Shown piece after piece: positions 1 to 10,700 of a stretch of 39,916 bases of DNA. The notes beneath the pieces were generated by a model. It made no database searches. It was given only the letters and a program-made list of their open reading frames with translations, and was not told where the DNA came from. The stretch's first letter is position 1, and each line of letters starts with the position of its first letter. The position numbers were made by a program, and so were the translations under genes. The DNA comes from Porphyra umbilicalis (taxonomy: Eukaryota; Rhodophyta; Bangiophyceae; Bangiales; Bangiaceae), in the NCBI GenBank assembly GCA_002049455.2, contig KV919249.1, forward strand, positions 1-39,916, in the 5' to 3' direction.

Positions 1-542
1 TTACTTCTCATTCTAATTCCATTCCCAACACAATACGACAGAGCAACATCCGCAGAATGCAGCGAGGGGTGTACCTCCAGCAACCACCAATCAAAGAATA
101 GATCGAACAAGTGTCGCTTCCGAGGTAAGGGTGGACGGTCAGGAACCCGGAAAGCATCCCACCTGGATCAAGGAATATTGACCAATCAGCGCCCCTATTG
201 GGACAGCTGGAGGGGCTCTTTCGGTGTCCGTCTCATACAGGAGCTTCTCTCATAAATACCCTAAAAACGACTTCCACGGATCGCAAGCGGAATCAATGCC
301 ACTGCCCATTCGGCGATCACGTGTGCTGCCCGTGCATCCCATAGATGTGCTCAGGCGATGCATTCAGACGGGGTGCCCCTGGATGCAAATTTCGAAAGGT
401 GTGCCGCTGGCCCTGCGGCAGCGGGATGGGCCCCACATAAAAACTGCCGCGGCAGGCTCCGCGGCGGTGGCCGATCCATGAGCGCCCACCCCGTTCCTGA
501 CCGCCACCCCCCCCCAGACTTTTCGCTGCACTTTCTGGCGCA
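1..542. other. Upstream region without a recognisable gene
   Basis: I see no supported gene. Several short frames overlap at 224-615, but none has a recognisable domain. A run of 9 C's lies around 508-516, just before the start codon of the next gene. Confidence 0.5.
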
Positions 543-1001
543 ATGTCGGACCACACACCTCGCCCGCCCGCGTGCTCCTGCCCCTGCCGCTGTGCAGCGT
601 CGTCTACCTCACTGACCGACGCCGACGCGGACGCAGCTGCCCTCTGTGTGTGTCCCTGTCGTTACTCTACCAACCTTGGGGGCGAGCCGCAGTGCTGCTG
701 CGTGTGTGAGTCCCTTGGCGACGACATTGAGCTGCCAACAGATGCCACCCCGCCCCTGCTGTTCGATGGCATCGAAGAGTTGGGGGATGCGGGCGTTGGC
801 GCAGCCAAAACCGACGTCGGCGGCGGTGCTCCCGTGGTGCAGACGGCTTTCCGCGGCCGCAGGGACACGGTCAGCCTGACGGCGATCGGCTCCACGCTAT
901 CCCCCTCGCGCTCGACCCAGAAGTCGTCGCCGCCGCCGCCGCAGTCGCCGCCGCCGCCTGCGCAGGTGCGGCCGCTGCCGGCGGCGCCGTCCAACCCCCC
1001 G

Positions 1002-1032
<31 letters not shown>

Positions 1033-1080
1033 CACCGCGGGCGGAGGTGCGGCCGGTGCCGGCGGCGCCGTCCAACCCCC

Positions 1081-1113
<33 letters not shown>

Positions 1114-1161
1114 CACCGCCGGCGGAGGTGCGGCCGGTGCCGGCGGCGCCGTCCAACCCCC

Positions 1162-1194
<33 letters not shown>

Positions 1195-1325
1195 CACCGC
1201 CGGCGGAGGTGCGGCCGGTGCCGGCGGCGCCGTGCAACCCCCCCGCGCCGCCGTCGTCGCCGCCGCCGTCGCCGCCACCGCGGGCGGAGGCGCGGCCGGT
1301 GCCGGCGGCGCCGTCCAACCCCCCG

Positions 1326-1356
<31 letters not shown>

Positions 1357-1985
1357 CACCGCCGGCGGAGGTGCGGCCGCTGCCGGCGGCGTCCTCCAGC
1401 GCGCCCGCGCCGCCGCCGTCGTCGCCGTCGTCGCCGCCACCGCGGGCGGAGGTGCGGCTGCTGCCGGCGGCGCCGGCCACCCCCGTCGTGTCGCCGTCGT
1501 CGCCTCTGTCGTCGCCGTTGCCGCCGGCGGAGGTGCGGCCGCCCACGGCGGCGCTGTCGACCCGCTCAGAGCTGCACCCGTCATTGCTCCCGACGCTGTG
1601 CATGAGCGCGGTTATGTGCCGCACCGACTGCCCGCCCTCACCGGTCGCCCAACCGTCGACGGGGCGGGACCGCAAGAAGCGTCGTGTCAGCACAGAGACT
1701 CGGTACACCTTCCCCAAGTGGCTCCTCATGGCTTTGAAGAAGACCGTGAAACAGGCCGTTCCTCGTCAGCCGCGCCACCGGTCGACGCGGACGCCAACCG
1801 CGGACGCCACCGAAGCCCAAGCGGCGTCCATCGGCGATGTCGGCGTCACCGCCCCGACGGTGCCGCCTACCCCCGAGGCCGAAGAACCGGCTCCGAGCTG
1901 CACAGCGTTGTACAACTTGTCGACAGCACCCATGACGGATGTTGTCAACGCTGGGCCACCAGAGGCCGTCCCCCTCCCCCCGTGA
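543..1985 (+). CDS. Hypothetical proline-rich repeat protein (first part)
   Basis: This is a 480-residue frame starting at an ATG. The N-terminus (about residues 11-60) is Cys-rich, with CSCPC, CVCPC and QCCCVC clusters. Residues about 140-340 are a Pro/Ser/Ala region made of a 27-residue unit (AEVRP-PVPAAPSNPPAPPSS type). A basic stretch (DRKKRR) and a less repetitive tail follow. I see no clear signal peptide or membrane segment, so this is not obviously a cell-wall hydroxyproline-rich protein. The repeat is also open in other frames and on the minus strand, which is expected for GC-rich repeats and weakens the call. The non-repetitive ends on the plus strand favour this frame. It may be spliced to the frame at 2000-2734. 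Function unknown. Confidence 0.4.
960..1560 (+). repeat. 81-bp in-frame tandem repeat (about 7.4 copies)
   Basis: The word GCGSAGG recurs at 960, 1041, 1122, 1203, 1284, 1365, 1446 and 1527, an exact period of 81 bp (27 codons). Copies 2-5 are nearly identical and the last two have diverged. The exact multiple of three preserves the proline-rich frame. Confidence 0.9.
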
Positions 1986-1989
1986 CTTC

Positions 1990-2517
1990 CCACCCACGCC
2001 CGCTCGGCCCGCCCGCGCGCCGTGCCGTCACACCTTACGGCGGTGGCCGTGGTGGCGGCACGGCCAGCCGCCCGCCGACGGGCGCCCAGGCGCGCGCGGC
2101 TGCCCTTCCGCCGCCGCCGCCCCACCCACGCCAACTTGGCCCGCCCGCGCGCCGTGCCGTCCCGCCTTACGGCGGTGGCCGTGGTGGCGGCACGGCCAGC
2201 CGCCCGCCGACGGGCGCCCAGGCGCGCGCGGCTGCCCTTCCGCCGCCGCCGCCCCACCCACGCCAACTTGGCCCGCCCGCGCGCCGTGCCGTCCCGCCTT
2301 ACGGCGGTGGCCGTGGTGGCGGCATGGCCAGCCGCCCGCCGATGGGCGCCCAGGCGAGCGCGGCTGCCCTTCCGCCGCCGCCGCCCCACCCACGCCCGCT
2401 TGGCCCGCCCGCGCGCCGTGCCGTCACACCTTACGGCGGTGGCCGTGGTGGCGGCACGGCCAGCCGCCCGCCGACGGGCGCCCAGGCGCGCGCGGCTGGC
2501 CTGCCGCCGCCGCCGCC
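1990..2517 (+). repeat. 132-bp in-frame tandem repeat (4 copies)
   Basis: The word TTACGGCGGTGGCCGTGG occurs at 2035, 2167, 2299 and 2431, an exact 132-bp period (44 codons). The unit encodes a GGGRGGG (RGG-box-like) stretch, a basic/Ala stretch and a PPPPPHPR stretch. The copies differ by a few substitutions (for example ACACC versus CCGCC before the anchor word), so they are not assembly duplicates of one sequence. Confidence 0.9.
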
Positions 2518-2557
2518 CGGAACCCGGCAGACGTTGCCTTTGGGCACTTTGCCTCCC

Positions 2558-2588
<31 letters not shown>

Positions 2589-2734
2589 TGCCAGAGACGA
2601 CCTTGGCGCGAGCCACGCACCGTACGCCGTCTGCGGACGACAGCCCCGCAGGGGTGTCCAAGGACACGTGGGACATGCTCTGTGTGCTTGCCGCCGACAT
2701 GGCCGAGCAGGCCTATCCCAAGCGCACGCAGTAG
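2000..2734 (+). CDS. Hypothetical Gly/Arg/Pro repeat protein (probable second exon)
   Basis: This frame carries four 44-residue repeats, a run of about 12 prolines, then a non-repetitive C-terminus ending WDMLCVLAADMAEQAYPK and TAG at 2732. The same frame is open upstream to 1232, but there it overlaps the proline-rich frame. I therefore infer an intron or frame change near 1.9-2.0 kb that joins the two parts. I could not pick a donor and acceptor with confidence. GGGRGGG repeats are often seen in RNA-binding proteins, but no folded domain is visible. The sequence after the stop is AT-richer, as expected of a 3' flank. Confidence 0.35.
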
Positions 2735-3131
2735 GCACCCGGCTCAGGCAACCCCTTGCAATATGTGTGTGTCTGCTCCCCACTTATCTTGCTTGTTCGT
2801 TGGATTGTCGTTGCACGCTTGCATTTTTTTCTTTGGCTTTTGTTTCGAGCTTGAAGTTTTATAAGCAGGAAAAGCAGAAATGAGAATGAGAATGATGATG
2901 CAATGTATGCTGTGACCTTGTGGGCTTGCGTTCTGCTGCATCTTCTTTGTTCTCCCTGCCTACTTTTGCATGCCTGTGCGTTTCTCTATATCTCTTCTAC
3001 CTTTCAATGCATGCCCGTGCTTGCCCATGCTTATTCGCCATCCTTTGTGCGTGAGCTTGATTATTATCTTGCCCGTCTGCCGGACTATTCAGCCTTTCCC
3101 CAGGCATGTGTGCATAAAAAAGAACGCATTA
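2735..3131. other. AT-richer 3' flank, no gene
   Basis: Composition drops sharply after 2735 (T-rich stretches at 2825-2865; GAGAATGAGAATGATGATG at 2881-2899). Short frames here show no domain. It looks like the 3' flank of the preceding gene. Confidence 0.4.
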
Positions 3132-3263
3132 CAGCCGTTCTCTCAAAACTCCAGCAATCTAACTGTTTCGCAAGTGTTTCAAATCGGCCTCTGCGGGGTC
3201 ATAGAGGCCGATTTGGAACTCTTTTGCAACAATTGGAGTGGGGGAATTTTGAGAGAACGGCGG
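3132..3263. mobile_element. Foldback MITE, copy 1
   Basis: This 132-bp element is almost entirely an inverted repeat. The left arm begins CAGCCGTTCTCTCAAAA and the right arm reads back as CCGCCGTTCTCTCAAAA. The inner arms share TCCAAATCGGCCTCT-type sequence around a short GGGGTC centre. It is flanked by TA on both sides (3130-3131, 3264-3265), the target duplication of Tc1/mariner-type elements. No coding capacity. Related copies lie at 15755 and 18218. Confidence 0.8.
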
Positions 3264-4268
3264 TATTCGTCGACTTTATTGATGAAGGCCACCAGCGGGG
3301 TGAAGGAGGGCACCATCACGGTGGCCGCCTCCCCACTGTCTCCTCCCTCAGCGACGATAGGAGAGGGAATAGTCATTGGTTTCTTCTCTGCCTCCTTCTC
3401 TCCCCCGCCCCCGAGCGAACGTATGCTCCTCCAGGGTCGGGGTCCTGCCCCCCAGTCCACCTCTCCCACCCGTGGTCAGACCCCTCCAGACGAGCAAACA
3501 GGCGCATCCACGGGCCCTCCTCGGCCCCACCCCCAGGTCCCCCACCGCGGGCCGTCCCCGCTCGCTCACTCCCCCTGCAGTTCACAACCTTTGCGGCCAA
3601 CCCCCACGTCCGCCCTTGGCGCCGTGAGGCGGCCGTGGCGCCACGGCCGCCACAGCCCCGCCCACGCCCCTGGCGCCACGAGGCGCCACGGCCGTCCCAA
3701 ATCCCGCCTCTTGAACCGCGGCGCCGGGAGGCGCCGCGCCAGCGCCCCAAAATCCACCGCCTGCGCCGCTGCAGTTCTCCGCTGCGGCATTCATCCCCCG
3801 TACTGTCCCCCCCCGTCGTCACGCACGGCCTCGCGTGGTGGCTCCCCGTCCCCGGTCGGGTGTGAGGGCATGCCCGCCACACACCGTCGGGCAGGCCTCA
3901 GGCCTGTCGCGTGTCGGCCCATCCCCTGTGGCCCCCGCTCGGTCCCCATCCAATCAGGTGCGTTCGCGGTGGCTCGGTACCGCTGACGGATCGGCCAGTG
4001 TCCTTGTCAGTCGGGCCACGCGGATCAATTCCGTTGGTTCCTTGGCTGCCACCCTGCCCGCTTCCCTCGTTTGCCTCCCCGCGGGCACCGCCTCCGTCGC
4101 AGGGCTCTCCGCCAGCGGCGGGGAGCTCCCCAAGTTCCACCAGCCCCCCGACAACATTTATGATCACCTCCCCCGCCACCCCCAGCCATCTCAATTCCAC
4201 AATGATAGCCAACCACCGCCGTGCGTCCTACTTCCTTCCCCTCACCCCGCCCCAACACAAAGCCACCC
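3264..4268. other. GC-rich gap before the Helitron-type gene
   Basis: No supported gene. The stretch is Pro/Arg-coding in most frames. It contains a perfect 24-bp palindrome at 3628-3651 and several GGCGCC-centred inverted repeats. The 3' end of the minus-strand Helitron-type element should lie at or below 4268, but I found no convincing hairpin plus CTRR terminus. Confidence 0.5.
3628..3651. repeat. Perfect 24-bp GC palindrome
   Basis: The 24 bases equal their own reverse complement, centred on GGCGCC. Two similar GGCGCC-containing inverted repeats follow within 100 bp. Confidence 0.8.
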
Positions 4269-4706
4269 TCACACAGCTGGGCGCCGCCCGACCGCCAGCA
4301 ACTCGGCAGCCAGACGCAGCCGGTAGTACCCCATCCGCGCCGCCGTCACGTTCTCTACGGGCGCCAACCGCGCCAACGCCGATGCAACGGCGAGGCAAAA
4401 CGCGCCACAGTCGTCGCTGTTGTCTTGTTGCAGCGCCGCCGCCCCGTGATCAATTGGGACGGCAGGCCGAGGTGGGCAGCCGCCTCTGCTCCGCACCGCG
4501 TCACGAAACCACTGGCCCAACGCTGACGTGACGCGGGGGTGCCTAGCCCCGTTCGAATCAAAGTGCTCCACCGTCCCGCTGGCGGTGTGCACGACCGCCA
4601 GCGTCCAGTGGCTGCCGTGGCCGCCTCCATGCTTGACGACTGTGATGATCAGGTCGACCGCCAGCAGGTCCCGCCGAGCCGTCCAACGACGCACGCCATC
4701 AAAGTT
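4269..4706 (-). pseudogene. Ulp1-like protease catalytic core, beyond an in-frame TAG
   Basis: This stretch continues the frame of the giant Rep/helicase gene directly after its TAG at 4707-4709; the offset from that gene's start is a multiple of three. It encodes the catalytic half of a C48/Ulp1-type cysteine protease. The His is in SHWTLAVV (codon at 4608-4610), the Asp in HFDSNG (4557-4559), and the oxyanion Gln and nucleophile Cys in QQDNSDDCGAFC (Cys codon 4407-4409). Spacing and order match the family (His, Asp, Gln, Cys). It ends at TGA 4269-4271. The residue before NFDGVRRW is often aromatic in this family, so the TAG could be a one-base change from a Tyr codon. Without readthrough this part is not made as one chain with the helicase. 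Confidence 0.75.
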
Positions 4707-7700
4707 CTAACGACGGCGGGTGCCGCCCATCAACGTGTCGAAGAAGAACGAGTTGAGGAAGAAGCACACGGGCACCGCCCGCCCCACCGCCAGGTCTGCG
4801 TCGTTGCGCCGCTGCAGCATCGACAGGATGCCATTTATATTCTCATCGGCGAGCCAATTCCCAGGCTGGAAACGCCGCAGCACGTGGCGCGTGATGCGCT
4901 CGTTGCCGGGCCCGACGACCAACAGCTCGTCCTCCTCGCCGCTACCTTGCGCCCCCGCCGCGCCCACGGCCAAGCCGGCGGCCACAAGCGCCCTGCCAGC
5001 CAGTGTCACGGGCGACAGCGCGACGTCCGCGTCGACAACGGCCGCAGCTAGAAGCGGCGTGGCAAAAAAATGCGCCCCGTCGGCCGCAGGCGCCGGCCAC
5101 TCAACACTGTCAGCGGCAGTCGCCTCCCCCGCCGCCGCCGCCCCCGCCGTAGCCGCGGCGGGCACTGATGGTGCAGCCGACACGCCCTGCCTCTGCAGCG
5201 GCCCGCCGGCCGTTGTGCTGCCGCCGCCGAGCATCCGCGCGACTACGTCGGTCGGATCAGAGTGGCGCGCGCGGGGATGGCCGCTCAGGAATAGCGCCAC
5301 CCAAAAGCACGCGTTGGCCACCCCCAGGGCGGCGAGCAGCCCAAAGTTCCGGTCACTCGCCGCATTTGTGCCCACGGTTGACACTACAACGGCGACCGCG
5401 AGCGCCGCTCCCATGACCACCCGCGAGGATGACGGCGAGGAGACGCGCGGGCGGCGGCGTGCTCCCCCGTCTTCACGCGTCGCCCCACCAGTCGCCGCAG
5501 CAGCAGCTTGCGCGCTGTCTTCCGGCACTTGGGCGGCCGACCCGCCCGCGTTGCCCTCCCCGGTCGCCGCCGCCGTCGCCAGGGTCCGCAGGCGGGCCAG
5601 TTCCGCCATCAACTCGGGCGGCGGCTTGAAGCCCTCCGCCGTCTCCCACGTCAGCGGCTCGGCGAGGAAGAGCTTGCACATCTGCCGCACGCGGGTGAAG
5701 ACGACAAACGCCACGCACCACGCAAAGTAGGACGACCACTCGAGCAAAAAGATGCAGTCCGTCGTCTTGCCTTGTACCTTGTACGCGGTCATGGCAAATG
5801 CGGGGGTGACTGGGAACTGAAACGCCGCAACGGGCACGGACAGCGCGTCGACCGTGACGCGGAAGCGCGCCTCCTTGCGAATGATGGGCACAGTCTCGTC
5901 GGGTAGCCACGGAGGAATGCCGCGCAGCCGCTTCCACTCCCGCGATTGCTCCAGCGGCAAGACGTACAGCACCTCCGCGTCCTTGGACGGCACGCGCATA
6001 ACACCGCCGCCCGCCACGACAACGTCTGAGAAGGTCGTGCCCGCCGGGTATTGCACGCACAGCAGTCGCACGAGGCTGCCGTTGGCCACCCCCGCCTCGG
6101 TACCGACGTTGTAGTCGACCATCAGCAGCGCCCCGTCGAACGTCTCAAGCACCATGTCCCGCTTGGCCGTGCGGGACGGTGGGAGTGCCTCCATCGCCGC
6201 CGCCAACGCCCGCCGATCCACCCCTGGCGGCTCGCCCTTGACCAACCGCACGGAGGGGTAGTGGCGCACCGGTTTGTCGGTCATGGGTAGTTGGCGCGCG
6301 CACCGCCGAAGGATGCTCTTTGTCACTTGAACCCGCGCCGCGTTGGTGCCGACGATGATTGGGCAAAACAGGTCGACGTCCGCTGCTGACAGCCCGGGAG
6401 GCGTCTCACGCGAGACAACGCAGTTGGTGTTGATCGTGTTGACATCCGCCGGCGTCATCAGCCCGTCACGCATGCGGTTGCACAGCGCAGCAAACACTGG
6501 GTCCGCCCCCTGCCGCACGTTGCGTTGCAATAAGATCACCGTCTGGAAGCACCGCCACACCTGCACGCCTCGCAAACGGCGCAGGTGGCGCTCGTCTTCG
6601 GCTGCATTGCCCGCCTTCGGCGGCGACCCGGCCGTCCACAGCGGCGTGCTCACGACCGGCGGCAGCTGCTTCAGGTCGCCGCAGAGCACGACCGACCGGC
6701 CACCAAAGATGACATCTGGCTCCCCCACTTGCCGCAGCCGCTTCTCAATCAGCGCCAGAAAGTCGGCACTGATCATGGACAGCTCGTCAATGATGACTAG
6801 CACAACGCCAATGAAGAACCGGACCAGCGACACCGTCACCTTTTTCTGCTTTTCGCGGAGCGCCAGCTTGAGCAGGGAGTGGATGGTCGACCCGTCAATG
6901 TTGGCCGCCGCCACGCCAGTCGGGGCGGCACAGACAACGCTGCGCGCCCGCGCCCAGCTCAGCGCAAAAAATCGGACCGCGTCAATGACGCGCGACTTGC
7001 CGGCCCCCGCCGTGCCGCCAAGGTACATCAACAGCTGCCCGTCGGCGGGCGTGTCGTCGACCACGTCCGCCACGCCTCGCCTGCCTGCTGGGGCAGGGGC
7101 CAACCCAGTGTCCACCTCCGCCAACGCGCGCAGCCCCTTGGCCCATTGCGCGGCGAGCGTCTTCGCGCACTGCCCGAAGGCCCGCCGCTGCTCGGTGTTA
7201 AGCGTAAACACCTCAGCAACGACGGCGACGGAGAGGCCAGGCGGCGGCGAGCTACGCGGCGTCAAGCCCGCCGCGTCGGCCCGCGTCGCAGCGGCCACCT
7301 CGGTACCACCCCGAAGGAGGCCTTCGGCGTCCTCTTGCAGCGCATCCAGCCGCTCCACGGTCACCTCTGGGAGGGGGTTGGCGTTGAACGGCGCCCCCTC
7401 GCCCTCAGTGCCGTCTGGCGCGGCCGCCACCCGCATCGCGTCGCCTTCACACGTCCGTCGCGCCTCACACGCGGCCTGTAGGGCGGCGTCGAGCTCCTTG
7501 GCTGACGGGCCACCGCCGCTCACGATGGCGCCACGCGCGGCTGCGGCGACACGCTCCAGCAGCGGCTCGGCGAAGCCGTCACCGTCTATGGCCTTCAGCG
7601 GAGCATCGGAAGCCGCTGCTACGCCACAGATTGCTGCTGTTCCACCCGTGTGGACGTGCGCCACTGCGTTGACAAGGCCCCGCGACTCGGCGCGCATGCA

Positions 7701-10700
7701 GACCAATCCACGCCGTGGCAGCATCTCGGCCCCGCCGTCGTCAATCGCCAGCCCCGCCACAAAGTCCAGTGGCGCGCCTCCCACGCCATCGCCATTGTCG
7801 ACGTCGGCGCCAAGCGCGGCCTCGGGGTCGATGGAGATGCCGCCGTCCAACCCCCCGCCCTCTTCGTCAGAGGAACCGCCAAAGCCGCCGACCCCGCTGT
7901 CGACCGCCGCATCCCTCGGCGCCCCGTCGTTTGCGCCCTCCACGTCGGCCGCCGGTGGAACCCGCCGCTTCTTGTCGCCCCCGTCGTGCCACGCTTGAAA
8001 CGTGCCGAGTTTGGCCACCGCGTACGGCGGCAGCACCGACGCCTCGTACGCCTCCCACCAGGACGCGTCAGCATGGGAGCGCAGGTCGTCGCGCGACCGC
8101 CATGGCGTGAAGACAATGAGAGCAAACGCGCCGTACAGCTCCTGCGCCTCCTGGTTGTCCGCGAGCACGTCCCGGTCCGGGAGGCGGGGCCCAACGACGC
8201 GCGGCACACGCGGCGGGTCGCAGCGGACAAGCTCGTGTGTCTCGCGCTGCGGGTGATCGTGCAGAAATCGTCGCGCTGTCCGACAAGAAACCGGACCACG
8301 ACCGTCTACGTCCGCGTCGTCGTCAACGCCGACCTCCCCCGACCCGCCCCACAGGTTGCCCGTCGACGCGGCCGCCCGCGCGGGCGACGAAATGCTCCGC
8401 TTCTCGTACTTCTCGTACATCTCGTACGGTGACAGGTGTGAAAGGCCGATGGGTCGCAAGCGGTAGTCCAGCGTCTGCGACATCAAGACGAATCTGCGGG
8501 GCGTGTCGTCGTCCCCATCCTCATCCCCATTGCCGTCCCCGTCGCCGCCGTCGCCGTCCACGTCCGCCGGTACGACCTCCTCGCCAACTGCCGCCGCTAT
8601 TGTACGCGGCGAATCGCCAGCGGCGTCGCCATCGGCGCCCTCAGCACCGGCGTCCACGTCGGCCGCGGCCGCCTGCGCGCCGCGGCCGGGATGGCGCGGC
8701 ACCCCACCATTGGGCACCCCCCCGTGCTTGCCACGGGTGGGAGTCACCGTCAAGGCGGCCAAGTCACCCTCGTGGAACGCAAGTAGCTGCGGCATGAGCA
8801 GCGGCACAAAGGTGTGCGACGTAATCCGCCCCTCCTTGTACAGCAGGTATATGGCGGCCAGCGTGGCGGGCATTTCCTGCCGCTCCGTCGCTGCGTACGC
8901 CAGCGCACATACGCGCCGTGTCGCCGTCCTCAACACCGTCCTTGGCGGGTCAGTCTGCTCCGCATTCACGACGCGCTGGAAGCGGTTGAGCATGAGGATG
9001 GCGTCGCGCTCGTCATCCGCCATCGGCTTGAGCACGTACTTGACCGTGTACAGCACAACGTCGTTGGCCTGTAGGATGCGCAAATCCGTGTTGCACCGCA
9101 GGGTGACCAGCACGAGGCGGTTGTGCGGGTTGATGTACTCGCAGCCGACCGGTCGCCGTACCAAAAATCCGCCCTCGCCGTCAATCTCCGCCTCTTCCCG
9201 TGGCTCGCGCGGGAACCCGTACCGGCACTCCCGCGGCTTCCCCGAGCGCGTCCGCTTAAAGCACGACACTGAATGGCGGTGCGAGTGCATCTGCGTTGCC
9301 ATGGAAAGCGCCGACTCGTACACCTCACCGTGGTGCGCGTGGCCGCTGACCCCGTCCCAATTCGGCAGGTTCGGCGTTGCCATCATCTCGTCTACGGCGT
9401 CACCGTCAAACAGCGCCTTGGACGCCCCGTCACCGCCGTCGGGCGCCTCCTCGTCGCTGTGAATGCCACGCGAGGTCACCGCGCCGCCGCACCGCGACAT
9501 GGCAGATGCGTTACTGCCGCCAATGGGGAAGCCGACGGCCTTATGCTGCTGCTGATGCAGCGCTGCCATCGACGTCAACGTTCCATCGCACGACGCCCGC
9601 ACACAGGCGGCCACAACCGGTGGCATCGCCGCGCGCGGCTGCACACCGCGAAAGGCGGCCGTGACGGGGACCGCCGCGACCGGCGAGCTGCACTTGGGGC
9701 ACGTCAACGTCTCCGTCGACGTTGGCAGGTCGGCGTGCACGAGATCCTCCGCCCACGCCCACCAGTTTTGGCGAAAGCGGTCGTCGTTGCGCAAGAGCTT
9801 GGTAAACTCCTTTGCTGACGGCGCGTGCCCAAACAGCCAGATGAGCATGTGGATGTGCGGGCTCCCCCGCGCCTGCGCCTCGATGGCGCCGTAAAAGCCC
9901 TTGCACCGCCCAAACGCGCCACCCCGAGCGAGCGGCCGGCCACGCGCGGAGCACCAACCGATGAGGGTGTCAACTACAATGTCCGTCAGTCGGCGGAAGA
10001 AGCGAGCGCCCGCCACGGGATCGCGCGCCAGTGTGCGGAAGCGCTCTGACTTGCTGAGCAGGTGTCCAACGTTGAACGACGTGACGATGTCACCGCCGAC
10101 GACGCCTGCGTAGTACCACAACGTCGCCGAGCCAATGTCGTTGGGTGAGAAGGTGAAGAAAACTTGAGGCAACCCAAAGTGGTTGCACATTGCGTACGTC
10201 TCCTGCCGATACGCGGCGCGCTGCTCATTGGAACCGTCATACGCCGACGCCGCCGCCCACACCAAACGCAGCAAACGCTTCGCGTGCCGGTGGCCAAGGC
10301 GTGGGCCATGCTCGCCGCCGAGTGGTAGACCGCCCCTAGTGCCACCTGGAGCTTCTACCGCTGGTCCGCCGCGGGTCACGCCACCGCTATTCGCGCTGCC
10401 GCCGTCGGCGCCGCCGCATGCGCGTGCGGGGGTGCGGTCGTTGGCCCCCAGTGGCGCAGTCGCCGCAGCACCAACCGCCGACGCGCCGACGCCCGGCGCC
10501 TTGCGTGGCCGCTTGCTCCCCCACGGTCCACAACGGTCTCCCCCATCAGCACCGCCGTCGGCGCTCCCGTCGCCACCGTCGTCCGCCACACCCGCCGCGC
10601 GTCGCCGCTTGCGTCGCTCATCGCGCCGCAGCTCGGCACGAAGCTCTTCCAGAGTGACGTGGCACACGCGGCCAACGTCGTCGGGGCTCCGCTGGAGACG

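Noticed and set aside
662..1729. Long minus-strand Gly/Asp-rich frames opposite the proline-rich repeat
   Set aside because: They are the complement of a GC-rich repeat with no stops in several frames. The non-repetitive ends make better protein on the plus strand.
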